Shown here one piece after another: positions 12,435 through 25,465 of a DNA stretch of 64,000 nucleotides; position 1 is the first letter of the stretch, and each line of letters begins with the position of its first letter. The DNA is from Mantis religiosa (Eukaryota > Arthropoda > Insecta > Mantodea > Mantidae), in the NCBI GenBank assembly GCA_030765055.1, contig CM060951.1, positions 50,308,147 to 50,372,146 of the forward strand. Direction: 5' to 3'. The position numbers were made by a program, and so were the translations under genes. The notes under the pieces were generated by a model that searched no databases, had not been told where the DNA came from, and was given only the letters and a program-made list of their open reading frames with translations.

Positions 12435-12668
12435 GCCCGACTCGGTAGCATAGATGGTAGCATGTCTGCCTCACGTTCAAGAGGTCCCGAGTTCGAATCT
12501 CGGTCAGGGTAAGTTACCTGGATAAGGGGTTTTCCCTTATCCTAAAAGACGAATGTCGGGTACTATAAGCTCCATGGACCATGGACTCATTGAGCATCAT
12601 TTCACCCAGTTCATTCACCGTCCGATTTGACTTAACGTTGGAGGACGTAAATTACAGGGGGGGGGGGG
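12435..12668 (+). mobile_element. SINE-A, full-length, followed by poly(G)
   Basis: Plus-strand copy. The head is gcccgactcggtagcatag, with an A-box-like part and the B-box part gagttcgaatctcggtc. The body includes ttttcccttatcct, and it ends ggaggacgtaaattaca. A run of 12 G follows at 12657-12668 in place of the usual A tail. Confidence 0.85.
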
Positions 12669-13399
12669 AATTTAAGGAATTTGTAACTCCTTTTTAACTT
12701 TTATTAATGTATATGATATTTGACTCTTTTATAGCCGCATGTTCATCAGAAAGGCTTAGTTTTTGAATGGTGAAAAAATGATCAAAATTGGTTGTGCGAT
12801 TTTTGAGATTACCCTACATACATCTTCCCTCCTGCCCACACACACAAACGCATACACAGTCGTTCTCCCTCTTAAATCTCAACAATGTAAGATAAAATGG
12901 ATGGATCATTCGAAACGCATACTTCAATATAAGGGTTCCACGGTCTTTTTTATAGAGTAAATCAAAGTGGAGAGACAGCCGTATCGATGATTCGACAGCT
13001 AATCAATTTGGAGAAGCCGGGGCATGATCAGTTAATTGTATGCTGGAAGCAGTAGACTGTGATGTGACTAGAAAACTAGAATTTTATTACTTAGATACTA
13101 GTTAATAGTTACTGATCAAGCCGCATGTCAACAGAAATGGATTCTCACAACCAGGCGGAAGTAATTTCTCGGCAACAAAGAAAGAAAAGCCGTGCTCTCT
13201 AATTAGGCTTCGAAGGAAAGAGAAACTAAATGAAAGCAGAAGATCCGTGTTTTGAATCCCGGCCGTGCTTCAATCATCTTAGAAAACAGGGTTGCGAGTG
13301 CATTGCAGTGTGTAAGTAACGCCAGGAAAATGAGCATTGTCATAGAACGTATTTAATTAGAGCTGATATGGAATTGCCATGGAAAACTTGGAACACAAT

Positions 13400-13606
13400 T
13401 TGTCGACTCTCGGCGGTGGGGGTGGGGAGTTTTCTCCGACCAAGATAATTCCTCATCATCCCCAGATTCTGGAAATATGAAGGAGAGTGCGAATGTGTGC
13501 GTGATCTAATGATTAAAACCCAACGAATACGAGTTAACACCTTCGATAAGTTCCAAAGGAGAACGGCCGCCGATATGACCACTGCAGTTAAAGGCAATGT
13601 ATAAAT
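13400..13606 (+). mobile_element. SINE-B, head-truncated
   Basis: The copy begins in the gtggggagttttctccgacc block, then has gattaaaacccaacgaatac and ends gccgccgatatgaccactgc. The tRNA-like part is lost. Confidence 0.75.
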
Positions 13607-13984
13607 GGAGAGAAAAAAACAAAAACAAATTGCAATTATATATTTATCATTTTAACATAATCGTATGTGTTCGTGATAATGGCTCGTAATACTATCTCCT
13701 AATCGATGTAGTAACATTTCATAAATAGGTTGTCTGGTAACTTCTCTGGTTATGAATCTGTTAATTTAAAAGGCTAGTTACCAAATTTTTAATTAATCAT
13801 CACTCACCTTTAGTAAAACACAAAGGTGCTAAACAAATTAAATATAAAATATAACTGTGAACTTCGAATTTGAATTGTGTTAGTGTTCCATACTTAGATT
13901 ACCAACAAGAAGTCCAGGCGTTTGCACTAGTAATTAACTTCCTCCAACGTTAAGCCGCCAAAAATTATGATCACAGAGAAACTA

Positions 13985-15060
<1,076 letters not shown>

Positions 15061-15870
15061 TTTAGCTTTGAATGCTTTTAATAAACAGCCATCATCCGAT
15101 ATCGCGGTAGTTGGCACTTGTGTATTTAATGAAGCGAAGAAACAGATCGAGCCGCTGGACAAGCATCATAGCGAGGCAACAATTACCATAGCGAGGCAAC
15201 AATAATGTGCGTGGGTTACGTAGATTCGGAAATCCGGCTTGCAGACATATAAACAACTTTTGCTGCAGTAAAAAGACGTGGAATTTATAATCAGCTGTCT
15301 TCAAGGTCGTCTCGGAGCTCCGCCGCCCGCGCGAAAACAAATGAAAGAAATCATTGTGGTACACTTCAAACGTCTATTGTCGCAATAACCATCACACAAC
15401 TCTTAACATTTTGCCGGTATTTATACCTCCCAGTAGTTGTTTCTAGTAAGCCGCAGACCTATCGAGATATTTCTCAGCAACAACGAGGCTCCGGCTTGTC
15501 ACGGCAGCTCAATAATGCCACACGGTGACAATAACGACAATGTATAGGATTAACGAAAATGGAGAGAACTACAATAATAAAACTTGAAATATTTCTTCCT
15601 TTTCTTGCTGTGTAACGATAGTGAAAATGCTGAAACTGTATAATAAATCGGCAGTAATATTAAAATATGTGTTACCAAATATGTATTATAGCTCAAAATA
15701 TGTAATTTAAAGCTTTGGAATAAAGGTCCTGTCAGTGTAATTCGTTGATGACTTCATATAAAGGAACAGAATGTATAATTACATTAAATCTGGGCCCTAG
15801 TTATGAGCTATGTACAGGTACTCACTTCTGTCCCAGTTCTGCAATTCAAACTCAGAAGTTTATTTTTGGC
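15061..15870. other. Unclassified, with a short tandem repeat
   Basis: catagcgaggcaacaat is repeated twice at 15166-15204. The surrounding 15090-15540 is CpG-richer than average. No coding match was recognised. Confidence 0.4.
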
Positions 15871-16227
15871 TGGCCCCGTAGCTTAGTCGGTAGGGTACCT
15901 GCCTGCTGTGCGAGGGGTCCCGGGTTCGATTCCCGGGTAGGGATGGGGATTTTTCTCCGACCAAGATAATTTCCCATCTTCCCCAGAGTCTGGAAGTATG
16001 AATGTGGTTTAAGCCATATCGGACGGTGAAGGAATGGGGTGAAATGGTGCTCAAATGAGTCCAGGGTCCATGGGGTTTAGAGTTACCCGACTCATCCTGA
16101 CCGAGATTCATGTGTGATTAAAACCCAACGAATACGAGTTAACACCTTCGATATGTTCCCAAGGAGAACGGCTGCCGGTATGACCATTGGAGATGGAGGT
16201 GAATGGAACAAACGGGGGGGGGGGGGG
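15871..16227 (+). mobile_element. SINE-B/SINE-A chimera with poly(G) tail
   Basis: The SINE-B head (tggccccgtagcttagtcgg; B box gggttcgattcccggg) and body are intact. About 103 bp of minus-strand SINE-A (roughly 16006-16108) lies between tatgaatgtg and gtgtgattaaaaccc. That SINE-A piece has itself lost its central aggataaggg segment. The element ends in 14 G at 16214-16227. Confidence 0.8.
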
Positions 16228-16469
16228 ATCTTAAAAACAGCTGTAAATATTAACATAAAATATATGCAGAAATACATGCTATTTGCGACAGTAAAAAGAA
16301 TCACTGTTCTAAATAGCAACAGGTGTTGAAAAAAATACTTTGTTCACTTGCTGTAATTTTAAGTCACTTAAGTATTCGGCCAACAAAAACATAAGTATGT
16401 ATTCCTTTACACTGGTTAAATTCAGTACTTTGTAGGGTATAATTTATTCCCGATTGCTTCTATCAGGCG

Positions 16470-17730
16470 TGATTTCGTATTTGTAAAAAAAATCCCCGTA
16501 TAGGCAGTCAGTCCCCCCCCCCTTTTCTTAACCCATTATTCGAGCAGTCTTCTCTTTAGTTGATCTTAGAGGAGTTGGAAAAATGATAATTATCTCGCCC
16601 CTTAAATTCTCTACAGGGTTAAGATCTGGACTCTGTGGGGCGGATATATTATTTTTGGGCAGATAAATAACAATCACTTCGTGACAATAAATGCTTGGTG
16701 CTTTGGGTCATTATCCTGGTAAAAGTTAATGCCCGATTTCAGCAACAGATGTTAAGACTTAACATGGCTGTTAGTCCATTTACCAAACAAAAATTGCATT
16801 ACACCAACAGTTGTTAGCTTAACACTAATGCTAAACCTCATATTAAACAAGCCATATTTCTGTTAAGTCGTTAATAATAAGTAGAATTGTCAAGATGGCG
16901 GGCATAAACGCAGCTTTTAATGCCGATTTGCAATATTTAGACATAACATTCGTAATAGAGAACGGCCTATGAGGAGAAATGATTTTGAGAGTCTATCAGA
17001 AGATGATTTCCTACGGAAGTATAGACTATCGAAACAAGTTGTAATGAAGGTTACTAAAGAAGTACAAGAGAGGTTAGAACATGCCCATCTCGCCTTTACT
17101 TCAAGTATTAATAACTTCGCGATTTTATAATTCACTGAATTCTGTGGATAATACACTGTCCACCTCCCGTCTTGAAACATACAAGTTTCTCGTCACCTTT
17201 TGTTCTTCGCCCCTCGTTTTAAATTTACGTAATATTGAAGTTGCTTTTGCATTCGAATTAAACTCATTTCCATTTTCTTAGGTTTATCAGCGTTAAAATG
17301 CGTTTGTTAACATTTTTAGAAAACAAGTTCGTGAAATGCAAAAATGTTCAAGTTTTGTTAAGGATGTGACAATTGTTATGTACATTTGTTAAATCCGATT
17401 TTAACATCGGTTGGTGAAATCGGGCATAAAGATATTTCTAATTTCTCCGCACACTGTTGAAGGTTTTCTCTAACAATACTGAGACAATGGTCTTTATCCA
17501 TGGTGTAATCAGTGAATACCAAATTTTCCGCTCCATTTACTGAATGTATCCCTACACGATAATATTGTCACCTATACGTTTTACTCTAGGATGAAAGTTC
17601 CTTATATTCAGCGCTGTATTAAGCTTGCGCCAAACACGATTCTCCTCCCTTCTGTATCAAATACATAAAAGGGACTTGTATCAACAAAAATTACGTCATT
17701 CTACCAGTCTTGTCGTTTTTGCACAATTAT
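16470..17730 (-). pseudogene. Tc1-like transposase pseudogene, interrupted
   Basis: Minus-strand readings give DVIFVDTSPFYVFDTEGRR at about 17640-17700, corresponding to the first catalytic Asp region. At about 16690-16720 is FYQDNDPKHQAFIVTKWLL, the second Asp, followed by a degraded CPKIIYPPHRVQILTL stretch where the third acidic residue would be. Between the two halves lies a complete small PIF/Harbinger-like element. Several stops are present, and TIRs for the Tc1 host were not located. Confidence 0.6.
16730..17426 (+). mobile_element. PIF/Harbinger-like element nested in Tc1, TAA target duplication
   Basis: Ends: TGCCCGATTTCAGCAAC at 16730 and, inverted, TGCCCGATTTCACCAAC ending at 17426. 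TAA flanks both sides (16727-16729 and 17427-17429). The internal reading on the plus strand resembles the N-terminus of HARBI1-type nucleases: MRRNDFESLSEDDFLRKYRL, then SKQVVMKV, and after a frameshift PISPLLQVLITSRFY (about 16965-17115). The catalytic half is missing, so this is a non-autonomous deletion derivative. Confidence 0.7.
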
Positions 17731-17944
17731 TTAGCAAACTGATAGTTTTGGTTCACATGGTCTTTTGCTCGCCACTCATCTATTGTGGCCTTTCAGAATA
17801 AAAACTTTTTTTCTGCCTATCTTTACGAGTAGTCAACAATTTTCCAACAGAAAATGAAATGTGTAGTGTTTAACGCCAGCTTTTACTACATGTGACACTG
17901 TAGGCAGTGACCATGATGATACATGAGATGAAGCACTTATGGAA

Positions 17945-18093
17945 TGAGATGGTGGGGAAAACCGCAGATCCCGGAGAGAAACCGTCCCAGCGCCATCTTA
18001 TTCACCACAAATCTCACTGCGGTTGCCTGGGACCGAACCCGGGCCGCCTTGGTGAGAGTAGAGCGGTCTAACCACTCAGCCACGACGCGGCCA
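17945..18093 (-). mobile_element. SINE-C, 3'-truncated
   Basis: Minus-strand tRNA-like head with a B box (gggaccgaacccgggcc in reverse) and a mutated body (agcgccatcttattcaccac). Confidence 0.7.
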
Positions 18094-18343
18094 GTCTCCA
18101 ACACTTCCGTGGTATATTCATTTTAGCAGCATATGAGTGCAAATTGAAAGATCAAAGCTATTGCTGTTCATATGTTGCATTGTTTCCTTTGCGTTTCCTT
18201 ATACTTTACGGTACACCACTACAGCATATAAATATAGGTTGTTGTTAATGGGGGTGCGAGTCTTCCCTTTTTATAAATTGCTAAGCGAATAAATACAAGC
18301 CTAACGAAGAGGTTTTTTGGGGGGTAATTTACATCCTCCTTCC

Positions 18344-18679
18344 TGCGCCGTGGCGTAGCGGGCTAAGGCAGCATGCCTTGGTCCCTGGCCACGGAAAGCG
18401 GCCCGGGTTCGATTCCACCGATGGGGTGCGGAGTTTGGGTCCCGGGTATAGGACAGGTGCCCACTCAGCATCGTGAGGAAAGTGAGGAGCTTACGCTAGG
18501 TAAGCGGCCCTGGTCACGGAAACTAACATTCCGGCTGGGGGATGCCGAGATGCTGACCACATCTCCTTCCCGTATCGGTTGGATGATCGTCCACCTTTGC
18601 CGGGCGTAAGTGGGCGTGAGGCCAGCAGTCGGATGGGTAGGCCTTGGCCCTCTAAGATCTGTCGCGCCATGGGTTGTTG

Positions 18680-18767
<88 letters not shown>
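18344..18767 (+). mobile_element. SINE-D, full-length with TTG/TTA microsatellite tail
   Basis: The tRNA-like head (cgccgtggcgtagcgggcta; B box gggttcgattccaccg) and GC-rich body end at about 18670. A ttgttgttatta... tail expands to (TTA)n through 18767, where it meets a SINE-A in opposite orientation. Confidence 0.8.
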
Positions 18768-18768
<1 letters not shown>

Positions 18769-18988
18769 TACGCCCTCCAACGTTAAGTCATATCGGACGA
18801 TGAATGGGTGAAATGATGCTCAAGTGAGCCCAGGGTCCATAGAGCTTAGAGTTACCCGACATTCGTCTCTAAGGGTAAGGGAAAACCCCGGAAAAACCGT
18901 ATCCAAGTAATTTACCCTGACCGAGATTCGAACTCGGGACCTCTTGAGCGTGAAACAGACACTCTACCACCACGCTACCGAGGCGGCC
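18767..18988 (-). mobile_element. SINE-A, full-length
   Basis: Minus-strand copy with the end block (cgccctccaacgttaagtc), the aagggtaagggaaaacccc core and a tRNA-like head ending cgctaccgaggcggcc. Its 3' side runs directly into the (TTA)n tract that also forms the tail of the SINE-D copy at 18344-18670. Confidence 0.85.
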
Positions 18989-20739
18989 TAAACTAAGATA
19001 TCTAATAACGTATATCTAATAACTGTTTCTTTGTTGTAAAAATTCCAAGTGGCCGGATTTATTTAATATTCAGTTATTACTTTACATTCAAAATAAACTT
19101 TGATAAATAAATTTCAAAATTTCAAATAACGTCTTTATGCAGGAAAGTCTTATTTGTGAGTACCTGTAGATATGGAAACGGGCACATCAGGTAACAGCTG
19201 CAAGCGAACTCCTGTATAAGATGTACAGTAATATTAAAAGTATTTATACGCTGTTTATGTAAAAAAAAAAAAAAAAAAAAAAGTTTGTTTACTAGAGTTG
19301 ATATCCAGAGATATACTGTATGAGGCTCCCTTTCTAATCTATTCATACGATATAAAATGGTCTTCAAAAAAGTATATACAAATTTTGTACCAGCTGGCTC
19401 TCACACTGGCGAAAGGGGTATTCGTACACTTAAAGAAAACGACAGTTTTTTTTTTAATTCACGTCCTCCAACGTTGTCATATCGGACGATGAATGCAATG
19501 GGTCAAATGATGCTCAAATGAGCCCAGGATCCATAGAGCTTTGGTTTACCCAACATTCGTCCTTTAGGATAAGATTTGAGACAGAACCGGTACTTGAAGA
19601 CAGCGGACAAGGTGCAAGTAATTGAACTGGCGTGCGTGAGCAGCTGTGTTTGTGGTCGATGACCTTGCAGGTTGTATTGTGTATGACGTAATTGTGGACT
19701 GTAAAGGGAATAAAAATGTGTTTCTACGGAAATAAAAAGCAATTTTTAGTGTTTGTGATCTGGACTTTTTATTTCACGAACCAATTGTATTTGCGCACAG
19801 ACTGGCCAGGGGGTTGATCTCCGACGTCACAGCGTCAAGTCCAATGGCAGCGCAATCTAATTTTCATTCGTTCTGGCGCTAGTACTGGAGAAATCCTCAG
19901 CCTGGAAGTGGCCATTATCACCTGGAAATACCTTAGAATGCTGGAACATGGACATACTAAAGCTGGAAATAATTTCTAATATGAACAATCGGGTAGAAGT
20001 GATCTAATGTATAACTAACCTACAAGATACTAAATGCATCCTCTTTAGGCGAAAAGGGCACCGTTTTCACTATTAGACATTAAACGGACTGGCTGGAGGA
20101 AATGACGCAGTGATGCATTTCTTTACGAGGGAAGTGTTTATGGTCAAGCCGCATTGAGGTTATAATGTAAATAGGAAATGTAAGCTTCTTAGAATTGTAC
20201 TCCATTATGTGTGAAAATAGTATTATTTTGGGTAAATATTGGGAGACAAAGATTTAGAGTAAACGCATTTATTTATACATCAGAATAGAGTGTTTCACTA
20301 TTTTGTTTTCTAGGTGTACAAATACGTTACATCAAAGCAAAACATTTTCTGTAAGTTGCGATGTAAAACCTAAAAATAATCTAGTGCGATATAGTAGGAA
20401 GTAATTATTTTCTCATCTTTTGTGCATTTATACCTATTGTTATTGGGGATTATTCAGCTACATTCTGAAATATTTCGGTATTAAATTGCTTCTACTTTAA
20501 ACCTACAGAATGCAGTATTTCATATCCACTTTTTTTTCAGATTCTAAGTGGTGAATTTGGACATAATTTGGAACAAAGTTTTTTTATTTATTTATTTATT
20601 TTAATTCATACGTGTAGGCTATAGGAAAAAAAACAGATTGTATGGAAAGATAAAGAACGAACGAAAGAAAGAAAAACAGATGAGTAAAGCATATTCATAA
20701 TATAAAGTAATAATAATTTATGCACTATTTTAATTTAGT
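18989..20739. other. No gene recognised
   Basis: Contains poly(A) at about 19260-19282 and a truncated SINE-A at 19446. A CpG-richer stretch lies at 19790-19900, without coding character. Confidence 0.4.
19446..19573 (-). mobile_element. SINE-A, 5'-truncated
   Basis: A poly(T) tract is followed by the SINE-A end block and body as far as cctttaggataag. The tRNA-like head is absent, as expected for incomplete reverse transcription. Confidence 0.75.
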
Positions 20740-20859
20740 AGAATTAGCTTCTGAGTATGTATTTTAGAGCTCGAAGAAATCAGGAGAGTACTTTTTGAGA
20801 CGCAATTTGACGTTTGACACTTACCTAGCTCCGGGTCTACAGGAGTGAATACTACTGTA

Positions 20860-21131
20860 CTAACCAATCCCGCAATGGCACCGCTCAGCCAATGGCTTTG
20901 TGCAAGTATATGCGTAAATCGTTTTGACCACTTTTATGTTCATTAGTTTTCAGTATCTCGTGATTGAAGCAGTGCTTTAGGCGAAAGCAATTTTTAATAC
21001 CGGAAGCTTTGGCTGGCGACGCTATCTTATTACTTGGGAAACGAATGACTTTCCTGAAGTATTTAGTGCTGTATTTTTAACGTTTAAAAAGTGACAGTAT
21101 TTTTAAGTGACATCCTCTACACTTCCGCCAA
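20860..21131 (+). promoter_or_regulatory. Candidate promoter and 5' UTR exon of the 4E-T gene
   Basis: Two CCAAT boxes lie at 20864-20868 and 20889-20893. The surrounding 20740-21330 is richer in CpG and has less recognisable repeat than its flanks. A strong splice donor (CCAA|GTAAGT) sits at 21132. A TSS between the CCAAT boxes and the donor, with a non-coding first exon spliced to the exon at about 24497, would fit the strand and order. No TATA box is obvious. This is positional inference only. Confidence 0.3.
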
Positions 21132-22223
21132 GTAAGTTGAGCAATTTTGCTTGGTTGCTAACGAAACATTTGACTGTCATTGTTTGAAATTAATCTTAGC
21201 CTATAACTACACTTTCGCAAATAATTGGGAGAAACCGTGAACAGAAAAGTTCTACGAAAATGATTTTTAACGCATTTAATGGCAGTTTTGCGTTAAGAAT
21301 TTTGGGGAGACGTGCAAGTTGGGCAATTTAAGGGCAGGAAAGCCGAATTCAAGTGAAGGAAAAATTTTCAAATTACTATACAGGTTTAAAACCAAGAAAA
21401 CCGCGTTTTATATTATGAACTATGCAGGTGTTAAAGTTATGTTATACCAAAATAAGTTGGAGCATACAGCCCAAAAGTTTGCCATGTGATCTTTGGTAGC
21501 ATATTAAAAGAGGGCTGGTTGGTTATGCAAATTAAACACTAAAAGAGAGTAAAGAGAGAGAGGGAAAAGAAAACAAAGAAGTAAAAGTCCGAAATGCACA
21601 ACTAAGGTATTTATTTTGGTATTTTAGCTCAAAGAACCTACATTTCATTACTTTGCACATATATCTAATTTGGAGTAGTGCTTGTTATAACCGTTAAAAA
21701 ACTCAGTACTGCCTAAAGTTATTTAGAATTAACCTTCCAAACCTTCCTTTTGTTTCCACATTTATGCTGATGTTTTCTTAGTAGTAGATTTGCTCACATA
21801 TAAAACTCCCTTTGAACAAAATTTTGATATCACTGTTGTGATGTTGCTCTCATAGTCCTTACATTATATTTGATTAGGTATTTTGTAAATGCTATTTTTA
21901 CAATTAAATGATAGCCTTACAGTGAGCAAATCTGAGATTACTTCATCTCCACTTTCCATTGGTTTGATCAGAGATTCAGTCTGTTGATATAACAGAAAAA
22001 GTGAGGAACCAGACTTGATTCTTAAAATTGGCGATATTTTAACTATGAACATTGTGCATCAATGTAAGCTCAATACTGAAAAAGCACTCATGTTTGTATG
22101 TTCGTTGTTCATTCAGTAGAGGAGAATGCAAGTTACCTTATTACTATTCCATATGTATGCATTTATGAATGCTCTTCAGAGTAATTAGTAGGTACTCGGT
22201 AAGTCAGATATTAAACCCAGATA

Positions 22224-23082
22224 TTAACCCAAGAGCAGGCAAACTTTAACATAAGCAGTTGCAAGGGGTACTCTATACCCCCACATCCATTTCTCAATTT
22301 TTTAATCATATTGTTACGCTTAAAAATAAAAAGATACTTATATTTTAGATCTATTTCCTTTTGCAAACCATTTCCATGCACTGCATTTGAATCAATCTGA
22401 ACAAAATCGTTACTGTCTTATAAACAGAATGCATGAATAATAGTTGACTGACATAAAAGTATGCAGATACAAAGGAACTCGGTAATGGCCTTGGAAAGTA
22501 GCAACATAAGTCACATTTTTAAGACAATTTATGTCAAAATTGACAGTAGCATGGAAAGGTGAGAGAGTTCATATCTTTCCCAGAAAAACAATTTTTGGAA
22601 CTATGAGACATAATTTCCTCTACCTCACTTTGTTTAGAAACAGTGTTATGGTCACTTGTTCGCTTGATTTGCTGCTGTCTGTTAATTGTCTTCTAGCAGT
22701 TTGTTGAATATCTTCCACATTTCCTCGGGAGTTACTTCCCTGTGTGAAAAAGGATTTTTATTGCTACAGAATAATGGGTACTAATATTATTGCATGCACA
22801 CACACTCGCATGTTCTTAATTATGGCAAATCAGTAAATGAGGCTACTTACGTGGACAGATGCGTAGGGAACTTTAGACCCCAGCTCGTCAATGCCGAACA
22901 AACAGGACTATAAACAGTCCTTCACACGTGCAAAATAGGATGTGACTACATCAACACACGTTCAAAAGAACAGTGAACGAATAGCAAGTGTAAGAGACTG
23001 ATGGAACCATTAGCAATGTTACCACATGCAAAAATGTAAGATTGGGGTACTTTATACCATAGTGCGCCTGCTCTTGGGTTAA
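22224..23082. mobile_element. piggyBac-like non-autonomous element with TTAA duplication
   Basis: TTAA lies at 22224-22227 and 23079-23082. Internal termini are CCCAAGAGCAGGC and its exact inverse (13 bp). A second, subterminal inverted pair (ggggtactctata near the left, ggggtactttata near the right) is also present. TTAA duplications and CCC-starting ends with subterminal repeats are hallmarks of piggyBac. A minus-strand fragment SHREVTPEEMWKIFNKLLED (about 22680-22745) may be a remnant of an ORF. The element lies in the putative first intron of 4E-T. Confidence 0.65.
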
Positions 23083-24450
23083 GCATTTTCTTGGCACTTA
23101 GATTAAAATTGGTTTTTAATCAGCTACTCAACACAATATTGTAGAACACTATCGTGAAACACACTTTTTTTTTTCTTTTTTTTTCAATTTTCTCCATAGA
23201 TATTCATTATGAAGTTTGCAGTTCTTTAATTTTCAAGCAGTTTTTCTCTGCTGTTTTTTTTTCTTTCCTTTTTCTTTCTAAGGGACTTGTTTGCCTTCTA
23301 GACAGACAATATGCTGGTAGTAATTTAGAGGATAAAGTATGTTTTAACTGAATATTGCATTATCATTTCATTGAAATAATGAAGTTTTAAGTTTTTCATA
23401 GTATAAATTTTGAAGTACACTTATGTTCGTCAGTTTGTACTGAAATTTATGTATAACTGTTTTATTATCGTTAAACAAGTGGGTTATAAAAGATATAATA
23501 AAAGAAAATAGCATGGTAACCGAGATTTCCTTAACAGAGTTTGTTTAGTAAACTGAAGACAAAGGCGATGTACCTTTGAAATCGATCTTTCCTAAAGAAG
23601 GAATTATCAACTTCTTAAGTGGAGATTGTTACAAACATTTTTGTGTAATAAGTAGGTTATATTTTGAGTTTCCAAAAAATGGCTCTTGATCTCAATTAAA
23701 ATAAATTTTTAACACATTTTAATGAAAAATGCAATTTTTACCTAAAGTTTTGGGAACAGCCTTTGAAGTCTTCGCTACAGATGACTTTCTTATAACTGGT
23801 AAACTATAAATGATAAAATCTTGCTACATAAAAACGCATATGTTAAAGTAGATAATCTATCAAATACATTTTTTTTGTGGAGTGAACTATTTTTGAGAGA
23901 CATTCTGTGATTTAAATTTCCCAATATTTAATTTCTCAATTGGAATTAATTTTTTTCAGTTTATTGGACGTGCAAAAAGAATGAGGTTCCAAAGCCATCA
24001 CATAGTTATCAACTATTGTTTAAACTTATTGTATCCTCCCATTCCTATGTACCTACAAGAAAAAGTTATTTCTGCAAATGCTTACTTTGATTAACATCAA
24101 ATAGAACAAGCTTTTGTGAGTTAAAAAGTTACTAGAGAAAGTAATGGGAAAGTAACTTCTCTCTCTCATTTTTAAATACACTAGATCGCTATATGGCCCA
24201 ATGTACTTAGAATAGAATGTTCGTTAGAGCTATTTCTGGCCACTATTTTTATTTTTTCAAAAAGTAGTAGATAGAAAAATAAGTTGTATAAATAATTGTA
24301 GAATTGCTGTGAAAATTGTCATGTGATTTTTGCCCATGAGATTTTGCAGCCATACATATATTATGCCAATTTATCTCCAGAAATAATTTTTACTAATGCA
24401 CTGATTGTAGGTATTAAATTTTATTCACCCTGGATTTGGCAGTAAGAGGT
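23083..24450. other. AT-rich intron or upstream sequence
   Basis: T-tracts and AT-rich unique sequence. A possible fragment of repeat F lies around 23690-23790. No exon candidates were found. Confidence 0.4.
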
Positions 24451-24496
24451 GTTAGCAAATTTGGTACAAGGAACGTTACCATATTAATTCCTTAAG

Positions 24497-24675
24497 CACT
24501 AAGAAGCCAACAAAAATGATGACAAATGGGCCTGGGCCTATTCGTTATCGTCGTTCACGAAGACGGCGTAGGAACACTACTGGCAGTACTGTGGCAGAAA
24601 TGTCATCAGCTACACAAAATCTTGGCAGAATGAGATGGTTTCGTCGCCCTCGACGAACCAAAAGAGTGACATTCT
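24497..24675 (+). CDS. Putative 4E-T exon A: arginine-rich N-terminal coding exon
   Basis: An open frame begins with tandem ATGs at 24516 and 24519 and runs 53 codons plus one base to a consensus donor (T|gtgagt, GT at 24676). The left border at 24497 is a guess, based on a weak acceptor (ccttaag). The frame stays open upstream to a TAG near 24450, so the exon could instead hold the start codon with 5' UTR. The peptide is strongly basic, with RYRRSRRRRR near the N-terminus and RWFRRPRRTKR near the end, which could act as a nuclear-localisation or RNA-binding tract (inference). It ends in phase 1, exactly matching the GT at the start of the exon at 34239 and giving a Cys codon at the join. I do not recognise the sequence itself, and vertebrate 4E-T has no obvious counterpart that I can place. 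Assignment to the gene rests on phase and strand. Confidence 0.45.
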
Positions 24676-25465
24676 GTGAGTAAACTTTTCACATGTGGTG
24701 GTAGGTTTCAGGAAAAGGTTGACAATCAGTTGTTTGTAGGTTAAAATACATGTGAAAGTTCTCTGGACATGTTTAAATTGTGCTGATAGAAGTAGTTTGA
24801 TTAACAATGAAGATTTTTGTGGACTACTGTCTGTAGAATACTTAATTACAGCGTGTTCCATTGTAAAACAAAATTTTATTCATCCTATAATGAATGTATT
24901 CGTTGTTTTAACTACAAATAATTGGTGGAAGGATTTTATGGGCATTGTATAATAACATTTTTAAGGGAGATTGTGAAAAGATAACTTATAGGATTTTAGA
25001 TTATAACCTGTATTTGTGGTAGTTCGTGGGGTAGTAGTTTTACTTGTAAAATATTAATATGCAGTATTTACTTCAAACTAATATATACAAGGGTCAAAAG
25101 AGAGGTTCTTTTTACCCAGATGAAAAATGGCACTACTAAAGAATTGATACCTTTTGTACACCTATATTGTTTTAACTTGCTGCCATTGTACTTTGGAAAG
25201 TTGAACTGCATTTCCAATTTCAGTTTATTATATATATCATTGAAAGGGACCGATTTCTTGAAACATATTCAACTCGCTTATTCATGCATGTCCTGAAGAC
25301 ACAATGTAAAATATTAACCTAGTAAGTTTGACTGACTTCCGGCTGCAACATGTTTCCATATCTGATTCAGGCTTACTGACTTTTACATCAGCTATGTAAA
25401 AGAACATTTAACTAACAGCCTAGAAATTCAAAGTTCTTGATCAGCTTAAAGTAATATACGTATTT

